The notes: generated by a model from the sequence alone, not told the origin. DNA of 64,000 bases from Canibacter sp052085365 (GCA_052085365.1 JBQDFP010000007.1:36429-100428); one strand, 5' to 3'; counted from the first letter of the stretch, positions 8,498 through 17,661 are shown. Numbers and translations: made by a program.

Positions 8498-8911
8498 GTG
8501 AGAAACCTACTCGAACCAGACCCGACACTGTTGCCACCTCAGCCTGAAGTTGATGAGGCGCTCGCCAAAGGGAAAGACCCACGCCAGGTGGCAGAGCGGT
8601 TCCCCGCCTCCCCACTCGCATGGGCGCTCGCGTCAGATGATGCTTTCGAACGCGGTGATGATGTTGTCGCCTACGCGTTTGCTCGGGTTGGCTACCATCG
8701 CGGTCTTGATTTGCTGCGCAAAAACGGCTGGAAGGGCGCGGGTCCAGTGCCCTGGTCGCACGAACCGAACCGTGGCGTGCTGCGTGCACTGTACGCTCTG
8801 CGTCGCTCTGCACAAGAGATCGGCGAAGATGACGAAGTAGAACGACTGACAGAATTTCTTCATGGCGCTGACGCGACCGCGATAGCGCAAATCGAAACAG
8901 AAAGAGGCTGA
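8498..8911 (+). CDS. DUF3151 family protein
   Basis: 137 residues from GTG 8498. MRNLLEPDPTLLP near the start, then SPLAWALASDDAF, AYAFARVGYHRGLDLLR and VPWSHEPNRGVLRALYALRRSA, fit the DUF3151 family that is almost limited to actinobacteria. It ends one base before the purA start and must be cotranscribed with purA. Function is unknown; the conserved linkage to purine synthesis is the only hint. Confidence 0.85.
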   Translation: MRNLLEPDPTLLPPQPEVDEALAKGKDPRQVAERFPASPLAWALASDDAFERGDDVVAYAFARVGYHRGLDLLRKNGWKGAGPVPWSHEPNRGVLRALYALRRSAQEIGEDDEVERLTEFLHGADATAIAQIETERG

Positions 8912-8912
8912 A

Positions 8913-10205
8913 ATGCCTGCTCTGCTCATTACGGGTGCCCAGTGGGGCGACGAAGGTAAAGGTCGTGCAACCGACCTGCTCGGAAGCCGAGTTGACTACG
9001 TTGTCAAATTTAACGGCGGCAACAACGCCGGCCATACCGTCGTCATTGGAGACGAAAAGTATGCGCTGCACCTGCTCCCATCAGGAATCCTCACCCCGGG
9101 CGTGGTTCCCGTCATCGCGAACGGTGTTGTCGTCGATTTGGGTGTGCTGAAAGAAGAACTCGATGGATTGAAGGCCCGAGGGCTTGACGTGTCGAAATTG
9201 AAAATCAGTGCGAGCGCGCACATTATTACCGCGTACCACCGCACGCTCGATAAAGTCACTGAACGTTTCTTGGGCAAGCGTCAGATTGGCACCACGGGGC
9301 GCGGCATTGGTCCCGCCTATGCTGACAAGGTCAGCCGGGTCGGTATTCGTGTTCAGGATCTTTTCGACGAAAAGATCCTGCGCCAGAAGGTTGAAGCGGC
9401 GCTCGAGTTCAAAAACCAGGTTCTGGTCAAGATTTATAACCGTCGTGCGATCGAGCCCGACGAAGTGATCGAAGACCTGTTGAGCTACCGTGAACTGCTC
9501 GAACCGATGGTGTGTGATACCGGGCTGCTGCTGAACGAAGCGTTGAGCGCTGGTAAGAATGTGCTGTACGAAGCAGGCCAGGCCACAATGCTCGATATTG
9601 ATCACGGCACGTATCCGTTCGTAACCTCATCGAACGCGACCTCGGGCGGCGCAATTACCGGCTCGGGCGTTGCACCACAAAGCCTCGAGCGTATTATTTC
9701 AGTGATTAAGGCATACACGACACGAGTGGGTGCCGGCCCATTCCCGACCGAACTTTTCGACGAGTGGGGTGACTTCCTGCGTGAAAACGGTGGAGAATTC
9801 GGAACCACCACAGGGCGTCCGCGTCGCTGCGGCTGGTATGACGCCCCGATCGCGCGTTACTCGGCCCGTGTGAACGGTGTGACTGACTTCGTGCTCACCA
9901 AACTCGACGTACTTTCTGGTCTCGAGAAGATTCCCGTGTGCGTGGCCTATGACGTGGGCGGTGTCCGACACGACGAGATTCCAGTGAACCAGAGTGACTA
10001 TCACCATGCGAAGCCAATCTACGAAGACTTCCCTGGCTGGTCAGAAGACATTACCGGCGCACGCGAGTTTGAAGACCTGCCAAAGAATGCGCAGGATTAT
10101 ATTCTTGCGCTCGAGAAAATGAGCGGAGCTCGTATCTCTGCGATCGGTGTCGGCCCAGAACGTGAACAAGTTGTGGTTCGCCACGACCTGATCGACTCGG
10201 AGTAA
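8913..10205 (+). CDS. purA: adenylosuccinate synthetase
   Basis: 430 residues, the normal length. The nucleotide loop GDEGKG (12-17) and NGGNNAGHT, the QIGTTGRGIGPAYADK segment, and GTTTGRPRRCGWYD are all present. It joins IMP and aspartate with GTP to make adenylosuccinate, the first committed step to AMP. It sits between the DUF3151 gene and a chorismate mutase gene, with 1- and 2-base gaps, forming a three-gene operon. WGDEGKGRATD has R where most homologues have K; this is conservative. Confidence 0.98.
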   Translation: MPALLITGAQWGDEGKGRATDLLGSRVDYVVKFNGGNNAGHTVVIGDEKYALHLLPSGILTPGVVPVIANGVVVDLGVLKEELDGLKARGLDVSKLKISASAHIITAYHRTLDKVTERFLGKRQIGTTGRGIGPAYADKVSRVGIRVQDLFDEKILRQKVEAALEFKNQVLVKIYNRRAIEPDEVIEDLLSYRELLEPMVCDTGLLLNEALSAGKNVLYEAGQATMLDIDHGTYPFVTSSNATSGGAITGSGVAPQSLERIISVIKAYTTRVGAGPFPTELFDEWGDFLRENGGEFGTTTGRPRRCGWYDAPIARYSARVNGVTDFVLTKLDVLSGLEKIPVCVAYDVGGVRHDEIPVNQSDYHHAKPIYEDFPGWSEDITGAREFEDLPKNAQDYILALEKMSGARISAIGVGPEREQVVVRHDLIDSE

Positions 10206-10207
10206 CG

Positions 10208-10513
10208 ATGACCGTCGATTCTGTACAGGAAGAACTCCTCCGATTGCGAGGCAGCATCGACAATATTGATGCCGCTCTGATTCACATTCTGGCTGAGCGC
10301 TTCCGTTGCACACAGGATGTCGGCCGATTGAAAGCAGAACATGACCTGCCCGCGGCCGATCCTGAACGTGAAAAACGGCAAATTGCGCGACTGCGTCGGC
10401 TCGCAGAAGACGCACAACTTGACCCTGAGTTTGCCGAGAAATGGTTCAACTTCGTTGTTGCAGAAGTGATTCAGCATCACGAAGAGATCGCATCGGATAA
10501 CAAGAACGACTAG
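10208..10513 (+). CDS. chorismate mutase, AroQ class
   Basis: 101 residues. The helical chain LRLRGSIDNIDAALIHILAERF, then VGRLKAEHDLP...DPEREKRQIARLRRLAE and FAEKWFNFVVAEVIQHHEEI, keeps the AroQ pattern: an early Arg, the K in VGRLK, the D-x2-R-E and the C-terminal E/Q. It converts chorismate to prephenate on the way to Phe and Tyr. It is two bases after purA and shares its transcript. The product is a cytoplasmic single-domain enzyme without the secreted-type signal seen in some actinobacterial paralogues. Confidence 0.9.
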   Translation: MTVDSVQEELLRLRGSIDNIDAALIHILAERFRCTQDVGRLKAEHDLPAADPEREKRQIARLRRLAEDAQLDPEFAEKWFNFVVAEVIQHHEEIASDNKND

Positions 10514-10547
10514 CGCACTCTGACGCCTCCTGCGGCGTGTGCCTTCT

Positions 10548-10569
10548 CTGTAGTACCGCGGTACTACAG
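10548..10569. promoter_or_regulatory. 22-bp perfect palindrome, operator candidate for the ABC exporter
   Basis: CTGTAGTACCG (10548-10558) is followed directly by its exact reverse complement CGGTACTACAG (10559-10569). It lies about 125 bases before the ABC ATPase gene and next to GGTATATAAAG, which could hold a -10 element. A dimeric regulator, for example the LuxR-type response regulator encoded at 14021-14773, is the natural candidate. A terminator for the chorismate mutase is less likely because there is no loop and no U-tract. Confidence 0.6.
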
Positions 10570-10694
10570 GGGTATATAAAGCGACCGCAACCGTCGCTGG
10601 AATCAGACTTCAGGTTCAGACCCTGGGTTGATGTGGAAGAGGGGCGCCAAAAGCACAATTGAATCATCACGACATTCCGACAAAGGAGAAGTAG

Positions 10695-11612
10695 ATGATT
10701 CAAGCACGAGGACTCACTAAACGATACGGCGACAAGGTTGCCGTCAACGATGTGAGCTTTGATCTCGCGCCCGGAACAGTGACCGGCTTTCTCGGCCCCA
10801 ACGGTGCCGGCAAGTCCACCACGATGCGTATGATCTTAGGGCTCGATAAACCCACCGAAGGTACGGTCACCGTGTGTGGCAAGTACTATCGTGACCATGA
10901 CAAACCACTCGCAGTCGCCGGGGCACTGCTTGACGCAAAAGGCGTCCACCCCGGCCGAACTGCTCGCAGTCACCTACGCAGCCTCGCCGCAACGAACGGC
11001 GTGTCACGAGACCGTGTAGAAGAAGTACTGCACCTGACTGGTATCAGCCAGGTCGCTGGACGCCGAGTCGGAGGGTTCTCACTGGGCATGGGGCAACGTC
11101 TCGGCATCGCCGCCGCAATTCTGGGCGATCCACAAGTGCTCATTCTTGACGAACCAGTCAACGGTCTTGACCCCGAAGGTGTCGTGTGGGTACGCGAATT
11201 TGTGCGCAGCTATGCGGCGCAGGGCCGTGCCGTGCTGCTATCGAGCCACCTCATGAGCGAAATGGCGCAAACCGCGGACCGTGTCATCGTGCTCGGTAAG
11301 GGCCGCGTCATCGCAGACGCACCGATAAGCGACATTGTCGACTCTGCCGGGCATGCACAGGTTCGCGTGGTCAGCCCCGACGCACCACGCCTGGTGTCAC
11401 TGATCCACACCGAAGACACCAGTGTTGACGCGGTCGATGACACGACGTTCACAGTGAAAGGCATGACAGCTGCACAGATCGGGCAAGTTGCCGCGGTCAA
11501 CAACGCGGTGCTGCACGAACTCACCCCTATCTCACGCGGACTCGAAGAGGCATACCTGTCGCTTACGCGCGACGAGGTCGAATACCGCACCAGCGCTCGA
11601 AAGGACGCATAA
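10695..11612 (+). CDS. ABC-2 type exporter, ATP-binding subunit
   Basis: 305 residues after a clear AAAGGAG. Walker A GPNGAGKST (34-42), the ABC signature variant FSLGMGQRLG, Walker B VLILDEP and the switch His in LLSSHLMSE are all present. The C-terminal extension is that of DrrA/BcrA-type exporter ATPases. It powers export by the membrane subunit encoded directly downstream (one-base overlap, TAATG). The two-component system 200 bases further on probably controls the pair. Likely roles are self-resistance or removal of a cell-envelope-active compound; the substrate is not determined. Confidence 0.93.
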   Translation: MIQARGLTKRYGDKVAVNDVSFDLAPGTVTGFLGPNGAGKSTTMRMILGLDKPTEGTVTVCGKYYRDHDKPLAVAGALLDAKGVHPGRTARSHLRSLAATNGVSRDRVEEVLHLTGISQVAGRRVGGFSLGMGQRLGIAAAILGDPQVLILDEPVNGLDPEGVVWVREFVRSYAAQGRAVLLSSHLMSEMAQTADRVIVLGKGRVIADAPISDIVDSAGHAQVRVVSPDAPRLVSLIHTEDTSVDAVDDTTFTVKGMTAAQIGQVAAVNNAVLHELTPISRGLEEAYLSLTRDEVEYRTSARKDA

Positions 11613-12481
11613 TGACTACGACCATTCAACCCACCTCAGACCAGATTCCTGCACAAGCACACGCTGCAAACCAACACCACAACATCACACTTTCTGACGT
11701 TGCAGGCAAAGTGAGCTTTGGCCGTGTCGTGAAAGGGGAGTGGATCAAACTTCTCTCACTGCGCAGCATCCGCTGGACGATCGTGATTAGCATCGTGCTT
11801 GGCGCCGCGCTCAGTGCACTGCTCACGTTCGGGTTTACCCAGGGGCAACAGCCCATGGCGCCTCTCGAGTATGCGATTATTCCCGCAAGCGTCGCCGTAC
11901 AGTTCGGTGTACTGCTGTTCGGTGTGCTGGGAGTACTGACTATCACCAACGAGTATTCAAGCGGCATGATTCTCTCAAGCCTGACCGCTGTGCCGAAGCG
12001 AGGCCTGCTGTTCTGGGGCAAATTCACCGCTGTCGCCCTCATCACTATCGCGCTGTCCTTTGTTCTCGAAGTGCTCGCGCTCGTGATTTCAGGCATCTTC
12101 GAACCCGAAGTGTTCAGTCTGCTCGGTGAACCGGCGGTGCTGACCGCGGCACTGGGCGTTGTGATCAGCCTGACGTTCATCTGCCTGTTCGCATTCGGGC
12201 TCGGAAGTCTGATGCGCAGCGCAGCCGGCGCAATCTCAACAGTGCTCGCAGTTGTGTTCGTGGTACCAGTGGTGCTCTCGTTCATGATGTCAACCGGTTG
12301 GGAATGGGTAGATACGGTCTCGCTCTACGTCCCGAACCAGCTGAGTCAGACGCTCACGATGGGCACTGAGTTCGCCATGGTCGACCCTGGCTACTGGGGT
12401 AGCCTCGGAGTTCTCGCCGCCTGGGTTGCGCTCACCGTGATTCCCGCCGCAATTCTCTTTGCACGACGCGACGCGAAGTAG
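11612..12481 (+). CDS. ABC-2 type exporter, membrane subunit
   Basis: 289 residues. A cytoplasmic N-terminus of about 45 residues leads to GRVVKGEWIKLLSLRSIRWT, the usual motif at the entry to ABC-2 permeases, followed by about six hydrophobic segments. The start overlaps the ATPase stop by one base, so translation is coupled. It forms the channel of the exporter with the preceding ATPase. Confidence 0.9.
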   Translation: MTTTIQPTSDQIPAQAHAANQHHNITLSDVAGKVSFGRVVKGEWIKLLSLRSIRWTIVISIVLGAALSALLTFGFTQGQQPMAPLEYAIIPASVAVQFGVLLFGVLGVLTITNEYSSGMILSSLTAVPKRGLLFWGKFTAVALITIALSFVLEVLALVISGIFEPEVFSLLGEPAVLTAALGVVISLTFICLFAFGLGSLMRSAAGAISTVLAVVFVVPVVLSFMMSTGWEWVDTVSLYVPNQLSQTLTMGTEFAMVDPGYWGSLGVLAAWVALTVIPAAILFARRDAK

Positions 12482-12522
12482 GTCGGGCCGCAGCGGGCTG
12501 ATCCATCCATAAAGAACGCGTA

Positions 12523-12559
12523 TGCACCGGTGTCGGAGTGAGATCTCGACACCGGTGCA
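12523..12559. terminator. terminator-like hairpin after the ABC exporter
   Basis: TGCACCGGTGTCG (12523-12535) pairs perfectly over 13 bases with CGACACCGGTGCA (12547-12559); the loop is 11 bases. The following bases are only mildly T-rich. It separates the exporter pair from the two-component genes. The rest of the 198-base gap to 12680 shows no firm element. Confidence 0.65.
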
Positions 12560-12679
12560 GCGGCATTCTAAAATTCTGCACTAGGCCGGGCCGTGATCGA
12601 GGACTACGCTAGGTAACGCTCACTGCACCCCCTAAATGTGCCGCAATATTCAACTGACTATGTGAACGCTTGAGGAACC

Positions 12680-14017
12680 GTGACCGAGACGACTGACACC
12701 ACCGAAGTGCTGCTGCCTAAGCCGCCCGGAGTGTTTCGCCAGTTTCTCGTCCGTCATGGACGCCTCGTCGATATTGCAATTCTTGCGGTCTATGTGCTCG
12801 CCAACCTGTCACTTATTGTGCTTGCCGGTTTTGACGCCTCGGGGAAAACATTCGTCCAGTCATATCGAGACGAGGTGCTGCTCGGCACAAGCGCGTACTC
12901 GTGGCCGGACTCGGTGAAGACAGCGTTTGCGATAATTGGAATTATTGCCATTATTGCGTGTGGCGCGATGCTTTTATGGCGACGTTCACGGCCGCTGACC
13001 GCCCTTATTTTGGTAGCCCTGTTGAGTCTCTTACCGTTGGGTATGCCAATGGGGGGAATTATAGTTGCCGGGTACTTCTTTCTATACGCGGTCCCGGTGT
13101 ATCAGAGCGTGTTTAAGGGCTGGGTCGGCTTTGCAGTGATCGCTGTTGCGACACTCTTGATGACGCTCATAAGCCCGCCCGGAACTGGCGGGCTGCGTGA
13201 CATACTCATATTGACCGTGACCGGTATTTTGCCAAACCTAATTGCCGTGCTTATTGGCATCAATGTCGGCAATCGAAAGCGGTACGTTGAAGCAGTCGTG
13301 GCGCGTGCCCGACAGTTAGCGGTCGAGCGTGATCAGCGTGCAAAGTTTGCCGTCGCAAGTGAGCGGTCACGTATTTCGCGTGAGATGCATGACATTGTGG
13401 CACATTCACTGTCGGTGATGATCGCACTGTCAGACGGTGCATCACGTGCGGTCGAGCAGGCACCGGCTGAGGCGGCGGACGCGATGCGATCGAGTGCGTC
13501 AACTGGGCGACAAGCACTTACGGAAATGCGCCGCGCACTGGGCGTTCTGCGTGATTCACAGGGTGCCGAATTAGCGCCGCAGCCGAACGCGAATGATCTG
13601 CCCGCGCTGATTGCCGGATTTGAAGATGCCGGTCTGAACGTTGCTGCGCACGTGAGTGTGCAGGTTGCAGACGAGGGGCTGGGGCTTGCCGTCTACCGTA
13701 TTGTGCAAGAGGCGCTCACGAATGCGCTGCGTTATGCGGGAATTGGCGCGCGAGCTGAGGTGAGAGTGTCGACGGCGGCAGACACGTTGCATGTGATGGT
13801 GCGTGACTACGGCACACCGCAGGGAATGCCGGCTCCGCCGACGGGTCAGGGTTCTGGCCAGGGACTCATTGGTTTACGTGAGCGCGTACGCGCTTTTGGT
13901 GGGGTGCTGAACTCGCAGCCCGCACCCGACAGGGGTGGGTGGATCGTAGAGGCAACGATGCCGATGCGTGAAGCTGCGAGCGACGGCGCTAAAGATAGTA
14001 CAGGTGCAAGGGAATAA
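12680..14017 (+). CDS. sensor histidine kinase, NarL/DesK type
   Basis: 445 residues from GTG 12680. The N-terminal 200 residues hold about six hydrophobic segments without a large outer domain, as in intramembrane-sensing kinases. HisKA_3 dimerisation domain with the phospho-acceptor in SREMHDIVAHSLSV (H237). The C-terminal ATPase has YRIVQEALTNALRYA (N box) and GQGLIGLRERV (G box). The response regulator gene follows after 3 bases. Placed next to an ABC-2 exporter, it likely senses membrane stress or a drug and controls that exporter. Confidence 0.93.
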   Translation: MTETTDTTEVLLPKPPGVFRQFLVRHGRLVDIAILAVYVLANLSLIVLAGFDASGKTFVQSYRDEVLLGTSAYSWPDSVKTAFAIIGIIAIIACGAMLLWRRSRPLTALILVALLSLLPLGMPMGGIIVAGYFFLYAVPVYQSVFKGWVGFAVIAVATLLMTLISPPGTGGLRDILILTVTGILPNLIAVLIGINVGNRKRYVEAVVARARQLAVERDQRAKFAVASERSRISREMHDIVAHSLSVMIALSDGASRAVEQAPAEAADAMRSSASTGRQALTEMRRALGVLRDSQGAELAPQPNANDLPALIAGFEDAGLNVAAHVSVQVADEGLGLAVYRIVQEALTNALRYAGIGARAEVRVSTAADTLHVMVRDYGTPQGMPAPPTGQGSGQGLIGLRERVRAFGGVLNSQPAPDRGGWIVEATMPMREAASDGAKDSTGARE

Positions 14018-14020
14018 CCA

Positions 14021-14773
14021 GTGTTGGTGACTGAGACGAATGAAATAGATGAAGTGCCCGAAATTCGGGTGATGCTTGTTGACGATCAAGACCTGTTGCG
14101 GTCGGGGTTTCGACTCTTGTTGATGGCTGAGCCAGATATTCGGGTGGTTGCCGAAGCAGATTCGGGGGAGGCAGCGCTCGCCAAGCTCGCGGAGTGCGAG
14201 GGCGCATGCGATGTGGTGCTCATGGATGTGCGCATGCCCGGTATGAGCGGTATTGAGACAACCCGGTTGGTGACGGAGAGGTTTCCAGACGTACGGGTCT
14301 TGGTGCTTACCACTTTTGACGGAGATCAGTATGTTGCTGATGCGGTGGCTGCGGGCGCTGCCGGGTTCTTGTTGAAAGATGCCACCCCGGAAGATCTGGT
14401 GAACGCGATTCAGCAGGTGAACCGCGGGGATGCCGTCATGGCGCCGTCTGTTGCCACGCGGATTTGGGAACAACTGCGTCAGACACGATCGAAAACGCAC
14501 AGCCTGAGTGCGACCGCAGCTGAGGGTGCTGCCGTTGACACTGCCGACAGTCAGGGGGATACGGCTGAGCGCAGCGCAGCGCTAGACGCGCTGACTGATC
14601 GTGAACGTGATGTGTTGGCGCTGATTGCGGCGGGACGCAACAATAGCGAAATCAAAGCGGAACTGTTTCTGTCAGAGTCGACCGTGAAAACGCACATTAG
14701 CCGTATTTTTGCGAAGCTCGGTCTGCGTGACCGTGTCCACGCGGTCATTTACGCGAAAGACTGCGGACTCTAA
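14021..14773 (+). CDS. response regulator, NarL/LuxR family
   Basis: 250 residues from GTG 14021. The receiver domain has the acidic pair DD (21-22), the phospho-acceptor in VVLMDVRMPG (D69), the T in LVLTTFDG and K in LLKDA. The C-terminal LuxR-type HTH reads LTDRERDVLALIAAGRNNSEIK...SESTVKTHISRIFAKLGLRDRVHAVIYA. A 40-residue Ala/Ser/Asp-rich linker between the domains is longer than usual. It is the partner of the kinase directly upstream. NarL-family dimers bind inverted repeats, so the 22-bp palindrome at 10548-10569 is a plausible target. Confidence 0.94.
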   Translation: MLVTETNEIDEVPEIRVMLVDDQDLLRSGFRLLLMAEPDIRVVAEADSGEAALAKLAECEGACDVVLMDVRMPGMSGIETTRLVTERFPDVRVLVLTTFDGDQYVADAVAAGAAGFLLKDATPEDLVNAIQQVNRGDAVMAPSVATRIWEQLRQTRSKTHSLSATAAEGAAVDTADSQGDTAERSAALDALTDRERDVLALIAAGRNNSEIKAELFLSESTVKTHISRIFAKLGLRDRVHAVIYAKDCGL

Positions 14774-15105
14774 ACCTCGGTGTCGCTTGTGGCGGTGCGT
14801 GACCCATCGCCATCTGCGTCGAATTCCTCTTCGTCTTCTTCTTCGGCGGGGAAGTCAGAGTCGAGCCGGTCTTCGATGAGTTCTTCTTCGAGCTGCCAGA
14901 CGGGGTCGCCGCCCTCACTTTGATCTACTTCGACAATGAGCTCGAGCGCGTCTGGGTCATCATCACCCAAAATGCGGCGAGCTTCGGCAATGATCTTATT
15001 GCGATCGGCATCAACGTCGAAGCCGTTGAGTGCATCTTCGATGGCGGCTCGGTACAGATCAAGCGCCTCGTTCAACTCTTCTTCTGGAATGTGGTGCTGG
15101 GTCAT
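14770..15105 (-). CDS. acidic conserved hypothetical protein
   Basis: 111 residues with a near-ideal AGGAGG ribosome site just before the ATG. The sequence is helical (EEELNEALDLYRAAIEDALN...NKIIAEARRILGDDDPDALELIVEVD) and ends in a long Asp/Glu run. No enzyme motif is visible. The stop overlaps the end of the convergent response-regulator gene by four bases. The strong ribosome site and clean codon pattern argue that it is real. Function not recognised. Confidence 0.7.
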   Translation of the reverse strand: MTQHHIPEEELNEALDLYRAAIEDALNGFDVDADRNKIIAEARRILGDDDPDALELIVEVDQSEGGDPVWQLEEELIEDRLDSDFPAEEEDEEEFDADGDGSRTATSDTEV

Positions 15106-15141
15106 GAGAGCCTCCTGTCAAAGGTGAGCTGTGTTGCAAGC

Positions 15142-16062
15142 TTAGGCCGAAGCCTCAAACTGAACAAGCGAATTTATGTGTGGATCACCAAGCTGTGACC
15201 GTGCGTGATTGATAGTTTTGAGTACCTGCGCACGGAGGGCATTACCGCGCTGTGCGAATCCTTGCTGCAGCTCAGCATACTGGTGCTTCCCCTCTGCAGT
15301 TTCAATTGGAATGGCCTCGTACCCGTACTCCGACACATCATATGGCGATGCTTGCATATCAACTATGCGGATATCACGGGCGAGTTCGAAGGATTCGAGG
15401 AGCATCTCACCTGGAACAATGGGCCCGAGTTTGCCGATCCACTTATATATGTCCATTCCAGCATGTAGGCAACCGGGTTGGTCCATATCTGGCTGATTTT
15501 CTCGTGTTGGGTTCAGCGTGTTGAGCGGCGCAGCATCCGGGGTAAAGAAACGATATGCGTCAAAGTGACTGCAGCCAATTCGGTGATTTTCAACGACTTT
15601 GTCGGTGGCGTCATGTCCGATGCGAAGCGTCAGTCCGCGGTGACGAAGTGCTTCTGGTGTGAGGTGATACACCATTGCCCACTCATGTAAACCGAAGCAT
15701 CCGTATTGCGGGGTGCGATCGAGCGTTCGTGAGAGCAAATCGTAAATATAGTCCACTGTTTTGCCGCGCTTTGCGAAGAACTGTTTCAGGTCGACTGCGA
15801 TGTCAGAGCCGTGCGGTGCGGGCGTCGCGTAGTAGCGCCATGTTTCACGTGAAACGCGCCCATTCTCGAGAGTCACGCCTGCGCCCGGATGCCATCGGCG
15901 CAGTTCGCCCGGTTTGATCGTGTAATAGGTGAACAGAAAATCTTCGATCGGGTGCTTGATGCCCCGTGCGCGTCGTGCAAGATGGCTTGCGGTGAGCGCG
16001 TCGGCATGCTTGGCATGGGCTTCAGCCCGAGGGCGCCATTCCGATTCGCTCAACATTCGCAT
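15142..16062 (-). CDS. conserved actinobacterial protein, commonly annotated 3-methyladenine DNA glycosylase
   Basis: 306 residues; ATG 16062 or 16056 could start it. The string HLARRARGIKHPIEDFLFTYY...PGELRRWHPG, then RYYATP, QYGCFGLHEWAMVYH and SHFDAYRFFTP, is a well-conserved actinobacterial family that databases usually label 3-methyladenine DNA glycosylase. I see no helix-hairpin-helix or other glycosylase signature in it, so I treat that name as inherited and not demonstrated. It stands 36 bases downstream of the start of the acidic-protein gene region on the same strand and is divergent from the SnoaL-like gene. Confidence 0.7.
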   Translation of the reverse strand: MRMLSESEWRPRAEAHAKHADALTASHLARRARGIKHPIEDFLFTYYTIKPGELRRWHPGAGVTLENGRVSRETWRYYATPAPHGSDIAVDLKQFFAKRGKTVDYIYDLLSRTLDRTPQYGCFGLHEWAMVYHLTPEALRHRGLTLRIGHDATDKVVENHRIGCSHFDAYRFFTPDAAPLNTLNPTRENQPDMDQPGCLHAGMDIYKWIGKLGPIVPGEMLLESFELARDIRIVDMQASPYDVSEYGYEAIPIETAEGKHQYAELQQGFAQRGNALRAQVLKTINHARSQLGDPHINSLVQFEASA

Positions 16063-16126
16063 AAATTTAGCCTAGAAGCCGAAGCAGAAAATGCCCAACT
16101 GGGGCAGTTCGGGTTAGTTTGTACGT

Positions 16127-16606
16127 ATGCAGAAACCAGAAGACGTGCTGGATAAGTGGACCCAGGCGTGGAACACTCTAGACGCTGATGCGCTCGCAGA
16201 CCTCTTCGACGAGGACGCAGAATTCGTCAACGTCGTCGGCCTGTGGTGGCACAACCGCGCAGACATTCGCGAAGCACACCAGTACGGCTTCGATCATATT
16301 TTCTCAAAGTCTAAAATATGGTTTTCTGAAAAACAGACACGGCTCATAGGCGAATCAGCGGCTGTCATTGTCGCGAAATGGTCAATCGAGGGTCAGCACA
16401 CTCCCAGCGGTGGTGACGCAGAACAGCGCAGCGGGATTTTCACGTTCGTGCTCGAAAAATTCGATAGCGAATGGCTCGTTGTCGCCGCACAAAACACTGA
16501 CCTGGTTCGTGGAGCTTCTTCACTCACCGTCGTTGATGGCGTGACACAGTCCGCAGAGTATGACGCGCCCACCCCAAGCTACCGGGAAGACCCACGGCCA
16601 CACTGA
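16127..16606 (+). CDS. SgcJ/EcaC-type SnoaL-like (NTF2 fold) protein
   Basis: 159 residues. VLDKWTQAWNTLDADALADLFDEDAEFVNVVGLWWHNRADIREAH is the start of a DUF4440/SnoaL-like cone domain, followed by AAVIVAKWSIEG, GIFTFVLEKFDSEWLVVAAQNTD. These NTF2-fold proteins bind small hydrophobic ligands or act as isomerases. No catalytic assignment can be made. The stop lies 28 bases before the start chosen for the pirin gene, so the two may form an operon. Confidence 0.75.
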   Translation: MQKPEDVLDKWTQAWNTLDADALADLFDEDAEFVNVVGLWWHNRADIREAHQYGFDHIFSKSKIWFSEKQTRLIGESAAVIVAKWSIEGQHTPSGGDAEQRSGIFTFVLEKFDSEWLVVAAQNTDLVRGASSLTVVDGVTQSAEYDAPTPSYREDPRPH

Positions 16607-16634
16607 TCTCGACAAACAGTGGCATCCTAGAGAC

Positions 16635-17630
16635 ATGACGAATCTCGATTCGAACCCGAGCGTGTCAGTGTTGCAGCCGGGCGAGCCCTGTTACGCCGTA
16701 GAGGTGCTTGAACCTCGTGCCGTGCCACTCGGTGGCATCCGGGCAATGACGGTGTATCGTACGCTTCCGCAACGGCAGCGATCTATGGTCGGAGCCTGGT
16801 GTTTTCTTGACCACTACGGCCCTGACGATGTTTCTGAAACGGGCGGTATGCAGGTGCCGCGACACCCGCATACTGGGCTGGCCACTGTCTCATGGTTGTT
16901 TACTGGGCGGATTGATCATCTTGATTCTGGCGGCACCGCTGCTGCGGTGAACCCCGGCGAACTCAACCTCATGATCGCTGGCCGCGGTATTACACATCAA
17001 GAGATTAGTTCCCCCGACACAGCTTCTCTCCACGGGGTGCAGCTCTGGTATGCCATGCCACACGAGACCAGACATAGCGAGAACCACTTTGCCCACTATG
17101 TTCCAGAACCGGTCACCCAAGAAGGAGTCATGGCACGGGTATTCCTTGGCGAACTGCTCGGCTCGGTGTCACCGGTCGACACTCGCACACCAGACCTGCT
17201 TGGTGCCGAGCTACTCATTGACCCTGACACGACCGTTCGGCTGAGTGTGCGCACCGATTTTGAACACGCGGTGCTTGCCGAAAATACGGACGTCACCGTG
17301 AACTCGCTGCCAACGCCACACCGGTCCCTCGCCTACGTGCCCACAGGTGCCGACACACTTGAAATCACTGCCGGTTCTGCCGGGGCGCGGGTGCTTCTGC
17401 TCGGAGGCGTTCCGCTCGGGGAACAGATTGTGATGTGGTGGAACTTTATCGGGCGAGACCATGACGAGATCGTCGAATACCGACGCCGGTACCAGGCCGA
17501 AATGGGTTTTGAAGCGCCGCACCTAGAAGATGCCGACAAACCTCCGCTATTCGGCACCTACCCGAAAGGACAGCCTCCGGCGCTTCCCGCGCCACCGATG
17601 CCTGTTTCGCGACTTCGGCCGCGCGAGTAA
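16635..17630 (+). CDS. pirin family protein
   Basis: 331 residues from ATG 16635; an upstream in-frame start at 16560 would overlap the preceding gene and add an uncharacteristic extension. The cupin core shows VPRHPHTGLATVSWLFTGRIDHLDS with the metal-ligand histidines (H77, H79), NLMIAGRGITHQEIS and GVQLWYAMP. The C-terminal pirin domain ends LLGGVPLGEQIVMWWNFIGRDHDEIVEYRRRY. Pirins are metal-binding cupins; some oxidise quercetin, others act as regulators. Physiological role unknown here. Confidence 0.9.
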   Translation: MTNLDSNPSVSVLQPGEPCYAVEVLEPRAVPLGGIRAMTVYRTLPQRQRSMVGAWCFLDHYGPDDVSETGGMQVPRHPHTGLATVSWLFTGRIDHLDSGGTAAAVNPGELNLMIAGRGITHQEISSPDTASLHGVQLWYAMPHETRHSENHFAHYVPEPVTQEGVMARVFLGELLGSVSPVDTRTPDLLGAELLIDPDTTVRLSVRTDFEHAVLAENTDVTVNSLPTPHRSLAYVPTGADTLEITAGSAGARVLLLGGVPLGEQIVMWWNFIGRDHDEIVEYRRRYQAEMGFEAPHLEDADKPPLFGTYPKGQPPALPAPPMPVSRLRPRE

Positions 17631-17661
17631 CGCGCACACCATCCGAAGAAAGGATACCCAC

